64,000 bases of DNA from Methanooceanicella nereidis (GCF_021023085.1 NZ_PGCK01000013.1:53319-117318); one strand, 5' to 3'; positions 24,450-33,773 are shown, counted from the stretch's first letter. Notes: generated by a model from the letters alone, not told the origin. A program made the numbers and translations.

Positions 24450-25169
24450 ATGCAGAACGACATTGTCGACCTGAGGGCAAAACTGGCCGAGAAAATGGCC
24501 GGTGAGATCACGCTGTCGCAAAACCCCGGCGATACCATTAAGAAGTGGAGGAAGAACTTCGAGGTCTCCCAGATAGACCTGGCGAACTCCATTGAAGTAT
24601 CGCCATCGGTCATTAGCGACTATGAGAGCGGAAGAAGAAAGTCCCCTGGTACGGCAATTATCAGCAAGATCGTTGAAGCTCTGCTCGACCTCGACGAGAA
24701 GGCAGGCTCTCACAAGATAAGGGCCTACGAGACTATGCTCATCGAGAGATATAACTCAAACGTCATACTCGATATCCACGAGTACCGATCGCCGATACAC
24801 CTGACCAGGTTCTCGAAGTTGATAAAGGCCGAGCAGGTATCGGGAAAATTCGACCGGTCCATAAACGGATATACGATAGTTGATAGCTTGAACGCTATTT
24901 TTCAGATGTCCTCTAACGAGTTTTACAGGCTCTACGGATGGAGCACCGAAAGGGCGCTTATATTCTGTAATGTTTCGACAGGGAGATCGCCGATGGTGGC
25001 TCTGAGGGTCACACCACTTAAGCCTGCGGCGGTAGTTCTCCATGGCCTGGAGGCAGAAAAGATAGACCCGGTGGCGAGAAAGATCGCAGATATTGAGTCT
25101 TTCCCGCTAATGACCACACAGATGGACATCGATGAAATGATAAACTCGCTTAAGGGAGTAAAAGAATGA
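24450..25169 (+). CDS. HTH transcriptional regulator of the mevalonate-entry operon
   Basis: A 239-residue regulator. Residues about 22-80 form an Xre-type helix-turn-helix ([40 protein letters not shown]). The remaining 150 residues form an alpha/beta domain (YSSFARLT-like stretch, [31 protein letters not shown]) that may sense a metabolite. Its stop overlaps the ATG of the HMG-CoA synthase gene, so it is cotranscribed with that pathway. Regulators of this architecture precede the HMG-CoA synthase gene in many euryarchaea, so control of isoprenoid lipid synthesis, with autoregulation, is the natural inference. Confidence 0.88.
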   Translation: MQNDIVDLRAKLAEKMAGEITLSQNPGDTIKKWRKNFEVSQIDLANSIEVSPSVISDYESGRRKSPGTAIISKIVEALLDLDEKAGSHKIRAYETMLIERYNSNVILDIHEYRSPIHLTRFSKLIKAEQVSGKFDRSINGYTIVDSLNAIFQMSSNEFYRLYGWSTERALIFCNVSTGRSPMVALRVTPLKPAAVVLHGLEAEKIDPVARKIADIESFPLMTTQMDIDEMINSLKGVKE

Positions 25170-26209
25170 AGCTAGGAATCAGTTCTTACGGAGCTTACGT
25201 TCCCCAGTACCGCATCAAGGTCGATGAGATCGCGAAGGTATGGGGCGATAACGCAGACGATTACAAGAATGGCCTTATGGTAACAGAAAAGTCCGTACCT
25301 GACGTCGATGAGGACGCGGCTACGATAGCAGTTGAGGCTGCAAGGAATGCGATGGCCCGCGGCGCGGACGCGAAGAAGATAGGTGCGATATACGTGGGTT
25401 CCGAAAGCCACCCGTATGCGGTTAAGCCTACTGCGACCATCGTGGCCGCAGCGATAGGCGCACCGTCGAGAATGACAGCGGCGGACTTTGAGTTCGCATG
25501 TAAGGCAGGCACTGCCGCCGTACAGGCCGGCATGGGTGTTGTCGCCGCAGGGATCGCCGAGACAGCGCTGGCAATAGGCTCGGACGTATCGCAGGGAGCT
25601 CCCGGCGACGCGCTGGAGTATACGGCCGCAGCAGGCGGAGCGGCGTTCGTCATAAGCAAGAACGACCTCATAGCTGTAATTAACGACACATGCTCGTTCA
25701 CTACCGATACGCCGGACTTCTGGAGAAGGGAAGGCGCGGACTACCCGAGACACGGCGGAAGGTTCACCGGAGAGCCGGGTTACTTTAAGCATGTCACATC
25801 AGCGGCGAAGATGCTCCTGGAGAAGACAAAGACAAAGCCGACTGATTACACTTATGCAGTATTCCACCAGCCGAACGGAAAGTTCCCGACCAAGGCGGCA
25901 CAGATGTTAGGATTTACCAAAGAACAGATAAAGCCCGGCCTTACCTGCCCGAAGATGGGTAACACGTACTCCGGCGCGAGCATGGTAGGACTGGCGGCCA
26001 CGCTGGACATAGCGAAGCCGGGAGACAGGATATTCGTCACCTCGTTCGGTTCGGGTGCGGGCAGCGACTCGTTCGACATAACCGTCACAGAGAGGATCAA
26101 CGAGGTAAGGGACCTGGCACCAAAGGTGTGGGATTACATCAACAACGCGAAATACATTGACTACGCGACCTACGCCAAGCACAAAGGAAAGATCAACATA
26201 GACGGGTAA
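25166..26209 (+). CDS. Hydroxymethylglutaryl-CoA synthase
   Basis: A 347-residue archaeal HMG-CoA synthase, which condenses acetoacetyl-CoA with acetyl-CoA in the mevalonate route to archaeal membrane lipids. The nucleophile C112 lies in [15 protein letters not shown], the general base E80 in [13 protein letters not shown], and the catalytic histidine in [12 protein letters not shown] (near 234). [17 protein letters not shown] and [10 protein letters not shown] complete the thiolase-fold motifs. Starts four bases inside the regulator gene and is followed after 18 bases by the thiolase, with which it is expected to form a complex held by the DUF35 protein. Confidence 0.96.
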   Translation: MKLGISSYGAYVPQYRIKVDEIAKVWGDNADDYKNGLMVTEKSVPDVDEDAATIAVEAARNAMARGADAKKIGAIYVGSESHPYAVKPTATIVAAAIGAPSRMTAADFEFACKAGTAAVQAGMGVVAAGIAETALAIGSDVSQGAPGDALEYTAAAGGAAFVISKNDLIAVINDTCSFTTDTPDFWRREGADYPRHGGRFTGEPGYFKHVTSAAKMLLEKTKTKPTDYTYAVFHQPNGKFPTKAAQMLGFTKEQIKPGLTCPKMGNTYSGASMVGLAATLDIAKPGDRIFVTSFGSGAGSDSFDITVTERINEVRDLAPKVWDYINNAKYIDYATYAKHKGKINIDG

Positions 26210-26227
26210 GAGGAAGAGGTGACAGAA

Positions 26228-27409
26228 ATGAGAGATGTTGCGATCATAGGTGTCGGATGCACCAATTTCGGCGAGATGTGGGACAGGTCATTCAGGGATA
26301 TAGTCGTAGAGGCAGGAGTTCAGGCCATCGAAGACGCGAACCTGTCAGGTGAAGAGATAGAGGCAATGTACGTGGGCAACATGAGCGCCGGCCAGTTCAT
26401 CAACCAGGAACATGTCGGCTCGCTCATAGCGGACTTCTCGGGACTCGCGAGCGGATTACATATCCCCGCGACCAGAGTAGAGGCAGCATGCGCATCGGGC
26501 GGCCTTGCATTAAGGAACGCAGTGATGGCAGTGGCCTCCGGGTACCATGACATAGTCGTGGCAGCAGGAGTCGAGAAGATGACCGACGTCGAGACAGGCG
26601 TCACTGTAGACGCGCTGGCATCGGCGGCCGACCGTGAATGGGAAGGGTTCATGGGAGCCACGTTCCCGGCACTTTACGCGATGGTAGCCAGGCTGCACAT
26701 GCACAGGTACGGCACTACCCGCGACCAGCTCGCGCAGGTAGCGGTCAAGAACCACCACAACGCGATGGGCAACCCCAGGGCACAGTTCAGGAACGAGATC
26801 ACCCTTGACACTGTCAAGAACTCCACAATGGTAGCCGATCCGTTCACGCTGTTCGACTGTTCCCCGATCACTGACGGAGCGGCCTCGGTAATAGTCGCGC
26901 CGGCAGAAATGGCGAAGGAATACACCGACTGCCCGGTATATGTCATAGGTACAGGCCAGGCAACTGACACGATATCGCTCCACAACAGGGTAGACCTGTG
27001 TACTTTCGGCGCATCAGTGGCTGCCGGAAAGAGAGCATACGAGATGGCTGGCGTCACGCCGCAGGACATTGACCTCGTAGAGGTTCATGACTGCTTCACT
27101 ATTGCTGAGATACTGGCGATCGAGGACCTCGGGTTCTTCAAGAAGGGACAGGGCGGACCTGCGACCCTCGCGGGAGAGACAGCCATCGGCGGCAAGATAC
27201 CCGTAAACACGTCGGGAGGCTTAAAGGCCTGCGGACATCCCGTAGGAGCTACCGGCATAAAGCAGGCCGTAGAGTGCGTCGAGCAGCTCAGAGGCCAGGC
27301 AGGAAAGAGACAGGTAGATGGCGCGGAGATCGCGATGACCCACAACGTGGGCGGCACCGGCGGCACTGCAGTATGCCATATATTCTCGAAAAGCAGGAGG
27401 ATGAAGTAA
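26228..27409 (+). CDS. Acetyl-CoA C-acetyltransferase (thiolase)
   Basis: A 393-residue thiolase that makes acetoacetyl-CoA from two acetyl-CoA. The start is the ATG at 26228 six bases after GAGGTGA; a GTG nine bases upstream lies within that ribosome site. The nucleophilic cysteine C88 is in [14 protein letters not shown]; the histidine motif is [11 protein letters not shown] and the second cysteine motif [14 protein letters not shown]. It resembles SCP2-type archaeal thiolases rather than bacterial AtoB. In archaea this enzyme and HMG-CoA synthase form a channelling complex bridged by the DUF35 protein, encoded next with no gap. Confidence 0.94.
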   Translation: MRDVAIIGVGCTNFGEMWDRSFRDIVVEAGVQAIEDANLSGEEIEAMYVGNMSAGQFINQEHVGSLIADFSGLASGLHIPATRVEAACASGGLALRNAVMAVASGYHDIVVAAGVEKMTDVETGVTVDALASAADREWEGFMGATFPALYAMVARLHMHRYGTTRDQLAQVAVKNHHNAMGNPRAQFRNEITLDTVKNSTMVADPFTLFDCSPITDGAASVIVAPAEMAKEYTDCPVYVIGTGQATDTISLHNRVDLCTFGASVAAGKRAYEMAGVTPQDIDLVEVHDCFTIAEILAIEDLGFFKKGQGGPATLAGETAIGGKIPVNTSGGLKACGHPVGATGIKQAVECVEQLRGQAGKRQVDGAEIAMTHNVGGTGGTAVCHIFSKSRRMK

Positions 27410-27799
27410 ATGAGCGTTCCAAGATTCTGGAGAGAGATCCCGGCACGTTATAATCTGATAGGCACAAAGTGCGAGAACTGCGGTAAGTTCTACTTCCCGC
27501 CAAGGCGCCTTTGCCCGGAGTGCAGAAGGAACAGTAAGATGGTCGAATACCAGTTCAATGGCACCGGCGAAGTCGTGACATACTCCGTAATATACACCCC
27601 GGGAGACAGCTGGATCGGAAAGAAGCCATATGTCCTGGCAGTGATCAAGCTTGACGAAGGCCCCCACCTTACTTCGGAAGTAATATGCGAGCCGTCCGAG
27701 ATCAGCATCGGAATGCGCGTAAAGAAGGTCTTCCGCAGGATAGGCGAAGACGGCGATAAGGGCATGATCCATTACGGTACCAAGTTCATACCGGAATAA
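27410..27799 (+). CDS. DUF35 OB-fold/zinc-ribbon scaffold protein
   Basis: A 129-residue protein with an N-terminal rubredoxin-like ribbon (C21, C24, C35, C38 in KCENCGKFYFPPRRLCPEC) and a C-terminal OB-fold (about 50-125, VVTYSVIYTPGDSWIGKKPY). Proteins of this DUF35 family hold acetoacetyl-CoA thiolase and HMG-CoA synthase together in archaea, forming a shared CoA site that couples the unfavourable thiolase step to the next one. Its gene begins directly at the thiolase stop, and a terminator follows, so it closes the four-gene operon. Confidence 0.94.
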   Translation: MSVPRFWREIPARYNLIGTKCENCGKFYFPPRRLCPECRRNSKMVEYQFNGTGEVVTYSVIYTPGDSWIGKKPYVLAVIKLDEGPHLTSEVICEPSEISIGMRVKKVFRRIGEDGDKGMIHYGTKFIPE

Positions 27800-27825
27800 G
27801 GGTCATACCACCCTTTTTATTTTTT
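27798..27825 (+). terminator. Terminator of the mevalonate-entry operon
   Basis: AAGGGT/ACCCTT stem (27798-27803 with 27810-27815), six-base loop and a T-rich run, starting at the stop codon. Confidence 0.75.
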
Positions 27826-27961
27826 TATAGCACTTTTCTAGCTTTTGGGCCTTTCTCGTGCTTTTTATCGTACAACAATAAAAGATTAAAATATATCCAA
27901 AACATTGAAAAGTCGTTTTCAATCTAATACACGCTTCTGCTATTTTTGGAATTTTTCATTA

Positions 27962-28030
27962 TGCCTTTCGGATGGCAGGTAGATATGAATTTCACGAAAA
28001 CACAAAAACACAAAAAACTTCACAAAAAAG
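27962..28030. repeat. Single arm of the giant inverted-repeat family
   Basis: TGCCTTTCGGATGGCAGGTA followed by ACGAAAACACAAAAACAC repeats the outer end of the element at 23374 (GCCTGTCGGATGGCAGGTA... ACAAAAACACGGAAACAC). No second arm is found nearby, so it is a remnant or a half-element. Confidence 0.65.
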
Positions 28031-28043
28031 GCCGAAGAACCTC

Positions 28044-28421
28044 CTAATTAGAATTTGTCATAATTTTTTCTGCTACGACCTCTTTCTCGCCTTTATAGAG
28101 CTTTACAGTACCCTTAAGTTTGATATGGTCCCCTGCGCTCATGCCATTAAACAGATAATGATCTTCGCATGAAGAGTACACAAAGACATTAGCGATAATG
28201 CTCCCGGACTTTACCGCTAATAACAAGTGCCCTCCGGTATACGTTCTTTCTTTGGATAGGAGGATACCTTCGACCACGACATTATCCCCGACATCAGAGT
28301 CCGGACCATATGTTTGATACGTCTCATGGCCCATTAGAAAGAACATGGAGACAATAGCGAATAACGCGCACGATAATATTGCTATGGTAGCGATCTCTCC
28401 CTTTTGCAAGCGCATGAGCAT
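28044..28421 (-). CDS. Membrane-anchored OB-fold protein
   Basis: A 125-residue protein. One membrane helix (residues about 11-30, IATIAILSCALFAIVSMFFLM) anchors an extracytoplasmic beta domain whose spacing suggests an OB fold of the tRNA_anti-like type (VGDNVVVEGILLSKERTYTGGHLLLAVKSG... AGDHIKLKGTVKLYKGEKEVVAEKI). Similar small anchored OB proteins occur in methanogens near secreted nuclease or cytochrome genes, but no partner is present here. Start M1 or M3 is undecided. Confidence 0.65.
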   Translation of the reverse strand: MLMRLQKGEIATIAILSCALFAIVSMFFLMGHETYQTYGPDSDVGDNVVVEGILLSKERTYTGGHLLLAVKSGSIIANVFVYSSCEDHYLFNGMSAGDHIKLKGTVKLYKGEKEVVAEKIMTNSN

Positions 28422-28534
28422 TAATTGTCCTGTTAGTAGATAATTGTTTTCATTAAATTGTAAATAAAGTAACTGATCAATAGCTCAACGAATTTTCCAA
28501 AGACCTCATATACAAATAATATAAAGTAATTAAT

Positions 28535-29485
28535 ATGCCCTTGCAGGTCATGGCCTATAATATCGATGAAGCTATTTACATACCGCTTCAGGATCTTGAT
28601 AAATATCCGGACCATGTTAAATGGATAAGCCTTAGTTCGCCTGCAGAGGACGAGATCAATTCGATAGCTTCATTACTTGACCTTCACCCGCTTGTCATTG
28701 AGGACATGATGCAGGGCGAGGAGCTTCCGAAGGTCAACGAATATCCAAAATACACTTTTATCATCACCGACATCCTGGAGTTTAAAGAGGATGAGCTGAT
28801 CGCGAATAAGCTCTATATGGTGCTGGGTAAAGACTTCCTGATGACACTGACGGAGGATATCGATACCATCAGGTTCGTGCAGAACCTGGTCGTCAGCAAA
28901 GCCCGGAACATCATAGAGCAGGGACCGGACTTCTTAGCGTACACATTTTTGGATCGCGGCGTCGACAAATTCTACCCGGTACTTGACGAGATCGAGGACA
29001 TAGTGATGGAAGTCGAGGATCTTGTCATAGAGCAGCCGGATAAATGGATCCTTAACGTCATGACGGACGTAAGGCGCGATCTTTTGATAGTAAGGAAATC
29101 CGCGTGGCTCATCAGAGAAGTGATATCGTCGCTCATGCGAGGCTCATCGCCGTTCATTACGCCCAGGACTGTGATCTATCTCAGGGATGTCTATGATCAC
29201 ATAATACAGACGATGGAGCTTGTGGAGACATACAGGGACATTCTGGTATCCTCAAGGGACACATACATGTCCTCGGTTTCCAACTCGCTTAACGAGGTCA
29301 TGAAACAGCTCACTATAATTGCGACCATAATGCTCCCGTTATCGTTCATAGCGAGCGTCTACGGCATGAACTTTAAATTCATGCCTGAGCTGGAATGGGA
29401 ATATGGATACTTCGCAGTGCTGGGCTTCATGATACTGTTGACGGCCATAATGATCGCGTACTTCAGGAAAAAGAAATGGATTTGA
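28535..29485 (+). CDS. corA: CorA-family magnesium/divalent cation transporter
   Basis: A 316-residue CorA channel. An alpha/beta cytoplasmic domain (to about 240, including FIITDILEF, FLMTLTEDIDTIRFV and long helices KFYPVLDEIEDIVMEVEDLV) leads to two C-terminal membrane helices. The ion-selectivity motif YGMNF lies between them near 283, and the protein ends in the basic RKKKWI. It forms pentamers gating Mg2+ (or Co2+/Ni2+) entry. CATATACAA at 28510-28518 is a TATA-like site placed so that the message would be leaderless. Single gene. Confidence 0.94.
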   Translation: MPLQVMAYNIDEAIYIPLQDLDKYPDHVKWISLSSPAEDEINSIASLLDLHPLVIEDMMQGEELPKVNEYPKYTFIITDILEFKEDELIANKLYMVLGKDFLMTLTEDIDTIRFVQNLVVSKARNIIEQGPDFLAYTFLDRGVDKFYPVLDEIEDIVMEVEDLVIEQPDKWILNVMTDVRRDLLIVRKSAWLIREVISSLMRGSSPFITPRTVIYLRDVYDHIIQTMELVETYRDILVSSRDTYMSSVSNSLNEVMKQLTIIATIMLPLSFIASVYGMNFKFMPELEWEYGYFAVLGFMILLTAIMIAYFRKKKWI

Positions 29486-29488
29486 AGA

Positions 29489-30349
29489 TCATTTAGTTTC
29501 TTCGGAAAAATCATAGTCGAAGTCGGTGATCCTTTTACGGTCCCTTATTGTGATGTAGAAGTTCATCTTATACAGGATCGTGAACGCGAACACGAAGGCC
29601 TGTATCAACGCCTGAAAGATCCCGACGGAGATCATTGCAGGGATCCCGATCGCAATGTCTATATTGCCCATATAAGTGGCGTTCATATAAGATGTGTTTG
29701 TCATGTAGGTCTCGTTTGTCATAAACTCTGCAGTCATTCCCATCAGCAACGGGAACTGGACAAGCAGCTTCAGGATCAATATTATTATGAAGAGCGGTAA
29801 CACCGCAGCGAAGTTACGTTTAACAAAGTTCACGCTCATTGAAAAAGACTTTAGTACCCCGTGGTTTTCCGTAATGATGCACACGTCATAGAACTCTATG
29901 AGCATCAGGCCGATGAACATTATCGTCAGGGATACCAGCGCCATCAGCGAAGCCACGAACGCGTCACCGGCTATCCCGGCGCTGAACAACACCAGGAGCA
30001 GCGAAGTCGTCAATAGATAATATATGATGAAAGCGACGATGCTCGCCAGTAAATACTTCGGGTAATATTTTTTTATAGACCCCAAAAACGTTGAAAAGCT
30101 TGAGGAGCCGCTATTTATATACTCTAATGCGTACCCCATGGAGCCGCTCAGGATTAGCGGCATGATGATTATCGGGAATATCAGGAAAGTATAGCTCCCG
30201 GATAACTCCAGAGCGGTACCGCTAAATGACCCGTACGGTAAAAGCCCGGGCAGTGACAGGATACCTACTAGCGCGCCGGCCAGCAGTAACATGGAACAGT
30301 TAGCCAGTCCCTTTACGCTTTTCTCTAATATGGAAATGAAGTCACCCAT
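29489..30349 (-). CDS. Hypothetical integral membrane protein (286 aa)
   Basis: A 286-residue protein with about six membrane helices and a short charged C-terminus (RDRKRITDFDYDFSEETK). The pattern of long hydrophobic pairs with a Gly/Ser-rich loop (YINSGSSSFSTFLGSIKKYYPKY) is that of archaeal DUF7847-like membrane proteins, a tentative call. An extracytoplasmic loop has a Thr/Asn/Met repeat (TNETYMTNTSYMNATYMGN), with possible N-glycosylation sites. Converges with corA, with only three bases between stops. Function unknown. Confidence 0.65.
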   Translation of the reverse strand: MGDFISILEKSVKGLANCSMLLLAGALVGILSLPGLLPYGSFSGTALELSGSYTFLIFPIIIMPLILSGSMGYALEYINSGSSSFSTFLGSIKKYYPKYLLASIVAFIIYYLLTTSLLLVLFSAGIAGDAFVASLMALVSLTIMFIGLMLIEFYDVCIITENHGVLKSFSMSVNFVKRNFAAVLPLFIIILILKLLVQFPLLMGMTAEFMTNETYMTNTSYMNATYMGNIDIAIGIPAMISVGIFQALIQAFVFAFTILYKMNFYITIRDRKRITDFDYDFSEETK

Positions 30350-30556
30350 GTTTTATACGCCGAATTTTACTTGTGGTCATAGGATATATAATTAATGGAT
30401 TACGCAGTATATGCCAAAATTATTGATTTGGACCGATATGATAAAAATATCCAATTTTTTACATATTAATTCATAAGTGTAAATGGCACATTAATTAAAT
30501 CGAATACCATCAAGCCCTAATAAATGATCAATGGGCAGGCGAACATACGTAAACAC
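30350..30556. other. AT-rich intergenic region
   Basis: Start region of the membrane-protein gene and upstream side of the rubrerythrin promoter. No gene or fold seen. Confidence 0.4.
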
Positions 30557-30566
30557 TTTATATAAT
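30557..30566 (+). promoter_or_regulatory. TATA box of the split-rubrerythrin operon
   Basis: TTTATATAAT, a near-ideal archaeal TATA box about 80 bases before the first start. Transcription should begin near 30585-30590. Confidence 0.65.
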
Positions 30567-30588
30567 CGAGGCATAATATAAATTAATC

Positions 30589-30606
30589 ATTCGTATTGAT
30601 ACGAAT
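30589..30606. promoter_or_regulatory. Perfect 18-base palindrome, putative repressor site
   Basis: ATTCGTAT-TG-ATACGAAT covers the predicted transcription start of the rubredoxin-like/ferritin-like operon. The two 8-base arms match exactly. A repressor dimer bound here would block initiation; an oxygen or redox sensor is plausible given the genes controlled. Confidence 0.6.
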
Positions 30607-30635
30607 GAAAATAGCTCTATGCAAGGAGTATCTTG

Positions 30636-30761
30636 ATGCTATACAGCTTTAAATGTAAAGTATGCGGCAATGTGACAAAGGCTGCGATAAGGCCTCACTT
30701 ATGCCCCGGATGTAAAGCCAGAAGAAGCAATCTAGAGAAGATAGAGCGAGAAAACGCCTAA
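30636..30761 (+). CDS. Rubredoxin-like small protein (41 aa), split rubrerythrin part
   Basis: A 41-codon frame preceded by AAGGAGT. Its four cysteines C7-x2-C10-x12-C23-x2-C26 (KCKVCGNV ... LCPGCKA) have the exact spacing of the rubredoxin-like Fe(Cys)4 domain at the C-terminus of rubrerythrin, with the CG and CPxC context. It stops eight bases before the ATG of a ferritin-like protein, so the two appear to be a rubrerythrin in two pieces. The small protein would pass electrons to the diiron site. It could instead be a plain zinc ribbon. Confidence 0.7.
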   Translation: MLYSFKCKVCGNVTKAAIRPHLCPGCKARRSNLEKIERENA

Positions 30762-30769
30762 AGGCATTG

Positions 30770-31168
30770 ATGGAGGGAATTTTTACGAAGATAACATCGA
30801 TAATGGAAAAAACGTTCAAGGGAGAGACAACGGAAGTCGGGCTATACCTCACGATGGCCAGAAAGGCCGAGCTGGAGGGCTATCCGGACATAGCGATGTA
30901 CCTTAAGAACCTGGCCTGGGAAGAGGCGGGCCATGCATGTGAAGTCCTGACCATTCTCGGAAAGTATGGCGGCATGGAGATCAAGAGCACTAAAGAGAAC
31001 CTTCAGATGATGCTTGAAGGCGAAAAAATGGCTACACAGGAAAAGCTGGACGCAGCCATGATAGCCAGAGACGAGGGGGTCCCGGACGCAGCCTTGTTCT
31101 TCGAGAGCGCCTCGAAAGACGAACACAGGCACAGGTCTGCACTGGAAGGTTTCCTTAAAAAATTGTGA
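30770..31168 (+). CDS. Ferritin-like diiron protein (rubrerythrin family, no rubredoxin domain)
   Basis: A 132-residue four-helix bundle from ATG 30770. FKGETTEVGLYLTMARKAE, NLAWEEAGHACEVLTIL, AAMIARDEGVPDAALFFESA and SKDEHRHRSALEGFL supply the Glu and His ligands (E-x-x-H type) of a rubrerythrin diiron centre. Rubrerythrins reduce peroxide in anaerobes. The usual C-terminal rubredoxin domain is missing and is found instead as the small gene directly upstream. The palindrome over the promoter suggests redox control. A later in-frame ATG (30803) is less likely but possible. Confidence 0.87.
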   Translation: MEGIFTKITSIMEKTFKGETTEVGLYLTMARKAELEGYPDIAMYLKNLAWEEAGHACEVLTILGKYGGMEIKSTKENLQMMLEGEKMATQEKLDAAMIARDEGVPDAALFFESASKDEHRHRSALEGFLKKL

Positions 31169-31274
31169 AGCCGTTAGAGTAAAGCGAATAACATTATGGG
31201 CGCAACAGTCGGTCTTAAAAGTTATCGGAATATACTTTTAAATAATAGCCCCTGTGCGGCCATAAAATAGTACT

Positions 31275-31296
31275 GTGAAGGGATCTACCCCTTCAC
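31275..31296 (-). terminator. Hairpin at the end of the chemoreceptor gene
   Basis: GTGAAGGG (31275-31282) pairs with CCCTTCAC (31289-31296) around a six-base loop. The stem overlaps the receptor stop codon on the minus strand and can also serve the rightward ferritin-like gene. Confidence 0.5.
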
Positions 31297-33293
31297 ACTT
31301 TTAAACTTATTTTCTGTGTTGCCTGCATACCCTGTCCGGCAGTCTTTTCATCGCCCATCCTGAACTTTTTCTCCAGGAGCTCGTAAGTGTTCTCTGCCAC
31401 GTCCCCCAGGACCTGGGCGCTTGCGTTGAGCTCTTCGACGGACGCGGTCTGTTCCTCGATGGACGCGCTTGTCTCCTCGGACGAAGACGCGGTCTCCTCT
31501 GCCGTCGATGCGGCCGCCTCGATACTCTTCGCGATGGACTCCAGCGCTTCCGCGCCCGACCGGGCATCGGCAGATACTTCCGCTATCATGCGGTTTATCT
31601 CATCTACGGACCTGACGACTTCCTGAATGTTCGTCATGGCGCTGGTGATGACCTTTTCACCTTCGACCGACTCCGACGAGACGTTCTCTATAGACCTCAT
31701 CACGCGCAGCGTTTCCTGCTGGACGTTCTCGATAAGGCTGTTGATGCGCTCAGTGCTCTTCCTGGATTCGTCCGCAAGCTTCCTGACCTCTTCCGCGACA
31801 ACTGCGAAGCCTCTTCCGTGCTCCCCCGCACGAGCCGCCTCTATCGCTGCGTTCAATGCGAGCAGGTTTGTCTGGTCAGCGATATTCTTGATCGTATCGG
31901 TGACCTTGCCGATCTCCTTCACGGCCTGGTCCAGCCCGGATACCACCTGTGTCGCTTCCCGCACGGCAGAATTAATGCTCTTCATACCGCTTGAAACGTC
32001 TGCCGCCTCATCGCCGACCTCTTTTGCTTTCCTTGCGCCTTCTTTTGCCAGAACGGATGATCTTTCCGCATTCGAGTCCAGCTTTCTGAACAGCGTGTTC
32101 GCATCTCTCGCCCTGCTGGAAGCCTCGTCTGCGAGCCTTGCCAGGTTCTCCGCTCCTCTGGATATCTCGCCGGACGCAGATGCGACCTGCTCAATGCTCG
32201 TGCTCATCTGCGACGCGCTCTCCGCGACCTCCTGTGCCTTATTCTTGGTCTCGCCGGCATTCAGCTTGATCTCGCCTATGATGGAACGGAGGTCCCTGAT
32301 GAGCAGATTATAAGAGTCGAATATCTTGCCGAAATCATCGTCATGCTCCTTGACCATGACACGATTGAGGTCGCCATTGGCCACGGCCTCTATGCCGTCC
32401 ACAAGTAGCGATGTCATGCGCGAATTATATTCAAGCTGGGCCTTGATCTGTTCCTCTTTTTCTTTTATGACAGTGATATCCTGGATGACCTCTATGCCGC
32501 CTATGAACTCGCCCGAGGAATTTTTGATAGGTATAGCCGATATGAGTGCCGGCATAAACACTCCCTTACCGATAGGGATCTTCCGCTCTTCGTTAATGAC
32601 GCTCTTCTTGGTGTCTATGACTATATCAAGGACAGTGTCCGATTTTACATTGAGCACATCGCGGATGGACTTGCCGATACTTTCTTCGACGGATTTTTTG
32701 CTAAAAGTGGTGAAATTTTCGCTGACATAAGAGACGATATGGTTCTGGTCCGCGATAAGAAGGCTTACTGGTATGCTCCTCAACATCCTTTGAATATTAT
32801 CGGCCTGTTTTTTCAGCTCGATCTCATTTTGTTTTTGTTTTGTGGTATCCCGTATGATCTCAATGCCGCCCTTAAAATTACCTTTTTCATCGGTCATCAC
32901 TAAGGCGGTGAGCTGGGCATACATCGTATCCCCTTTGACGGTCTTTAGTTTCACGTCATGTATGTATTCCCGCTGGCCTGCCCGGAAACTCTTTTCTATC
33001 GGACAGCTGCTATCGCAATATCCGGAAGGTATGTTATTGCACATGAATCTGTCACATCTATACTCGCAAGCCTTATCCACAGCGATCCCCGTAAGCCTGG
33101 CGGCCGCATTATTACAATAGACTATATTACGGTCCGCGTCCCGGACAAGAATAGGGTCCGGGATGTAGGAGAGTATTTTTTCATACTGGCTGCTATTCAT
33201 TTTAACCGAGCGCTTACCTGCGCTCATTAATATTCCAAGCACACTACTAAACATTTTAATTGCACGCCCCTCTACCCCCCGAAGCTTAACCAT
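31293..33293 (-). CDS. Soluble methyl-accepting chemotaxis protein with two PAS domains
   Basis: A 666-residue receptor without membrane helices. PAS 1 (about 38-155) contains a cysteine-rich insert ([21 protein letters not shown] and CPIEKSF) that may hold a metal, haem or Fe-S group; PAS 2 spans about 165-285 ([20 protein letters not shown]). A HAMP-like stretch (about 290-345) leads to the long helical signalling domain with the hairpin tip [33 protein letters not shown]. It would relay a cytoplasmic redox or ligand signal to CheA/CheW, which are not in this window. The first 30 residues lack conservation and the start may be M14 (33254) or M32. Confidence 0.92.
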   Translation of the reverse strand: MVKLRGVEGRAIKMFSSVLGILMSAGKRSVKMNSSQYEKILSYIPDPILVRDADRNIVYCNNAAARLTGIAVDKACEYRCDRFMCNNIPSGYCDSSCPIEKSFRAGQREYIHDVKLKTVKGDTMYAQLTALVMTDEKGNFKGGIEIIRDTTKQKQNEIELKKQADNIQRMLRSIPVSLLIADQNHIVSYVSENFTTFSKKSVEESIGKSIRDVLNVKSDTVLDIVIDTKKSVINEERKIPIGKGVFMPALISAIPIKNSSGEFIGGIEVIQDITVIKEKEEQIKAQLEYNSRMTSLLVDGIEAVANGDLNRVMVKEHDDDFGKIFDSYNLLIRDLRSIIGEIKLNAGETKNKAQEVAESASQMSTSIEQVASASGEISRGAENLARLADEASSRARDANTLFRKLDSNAERSSVLAKEGARKAKEVGDEAADVSSGMKSINSAVREATQVVSGLDQAVKEIGKVTDTIKNIADQTNLLALNAAIEAARAGEHGRGFAVVAEEVRKLADESRKSTERINSLIENVQQETLRVMRSIENVSSESVEGEKVITSAMTNIQEVVRSVDEINRMIAEVSADARSGAEALESIAKSIEAAASTAEETASSSEETSASIEEQTASVEELNASAQVLGDVAENTYELLEKKFRMGDEKTAGQGMQATQKISLKV

Positions 33294-33547
33294 ATCATTT
33301 TTATCATCAAGATATTGCTAATTAATCGTTATTTTTGCAAACAAACTATAAAGATTTTATGTTATAGAAAATTAGATTGTTTTGTAATTATTTTCTTGAA
33401 ATTAGCAGTAAATTTGACTTTCTAAAATGTATTTTCAATAAAAAAATTTGTAAATATTAAGGAAAAAATTGGTTTTCGCATAAAGCGAAACTATGCCACA
33501 TGGTGTCGCATGACACGTGTTACGCGCTGTCTTATATCACAAAGGCG
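33294..33547. other. AT-rich intergenic region
   Basis: Upstream side of the chemoreceptor gene; contains several TATA-like runs but no frame or clear fold. Confidence 0.35.
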
Positions 33548-33555
33548 TTATATAC
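33548..33555 (+). promoter_or_regulatory. TATA box for a leaderless small gene
   Basis: TTATATAC lies 24-31 bases before the ATG at 33579, which places the transcription start at the start codon. Confidence 0.55.
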
Positions 33556-33578
33556 ACATGATTAAATATGTAAATTAT

Positions 33579-33773
33579 ATGAGCGAGATAAACTGCCCCT
33601 CCTGCAACGGTTCAAACGTTGAACGTATAAAAACTGACAGCGCGTTGAAGTCATTCATTGTAATGTTCACGGACGGCAATGAATCGCGTACAAGCTACCA
33701 GTGTAAAGATTGCGGGAATAAGTTCCAGATAATAAACGTATCCAGCAACGCAAAAAGCGCGCTTGCGATATAA
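33579..33773 (+). CDS. Small zinc-ribbon protein (64 aa)
   Basis: A 64-residue protein with two CxxC pairs (EINCPSCNGSN near residues 5-8 and SYQCKDCGNKFQI near 43-46) forming a zinc ribbon similar to the finger of transposases and transcription factors. The frame is open upstream to 33510 but the TATA box at 33548 favours the ATG at 33579, read from a leaderless message. It stands alone. Likely nucleic-acid binding; no defined function. Confidence 0.72.
   Translation: MSEINCPSCNGSNVERIKTDSALKSFIVMFTDGNESRTSYQCKDCGNKFQIINVSSNAKSALAI

Noticed and set aside
33510..33578. An N-terminal extension of the small zinc-ribbon protein
   Set aside because: The TATA box at 33548 lies inside the would-be extension and points to a leaderless start at 33579.
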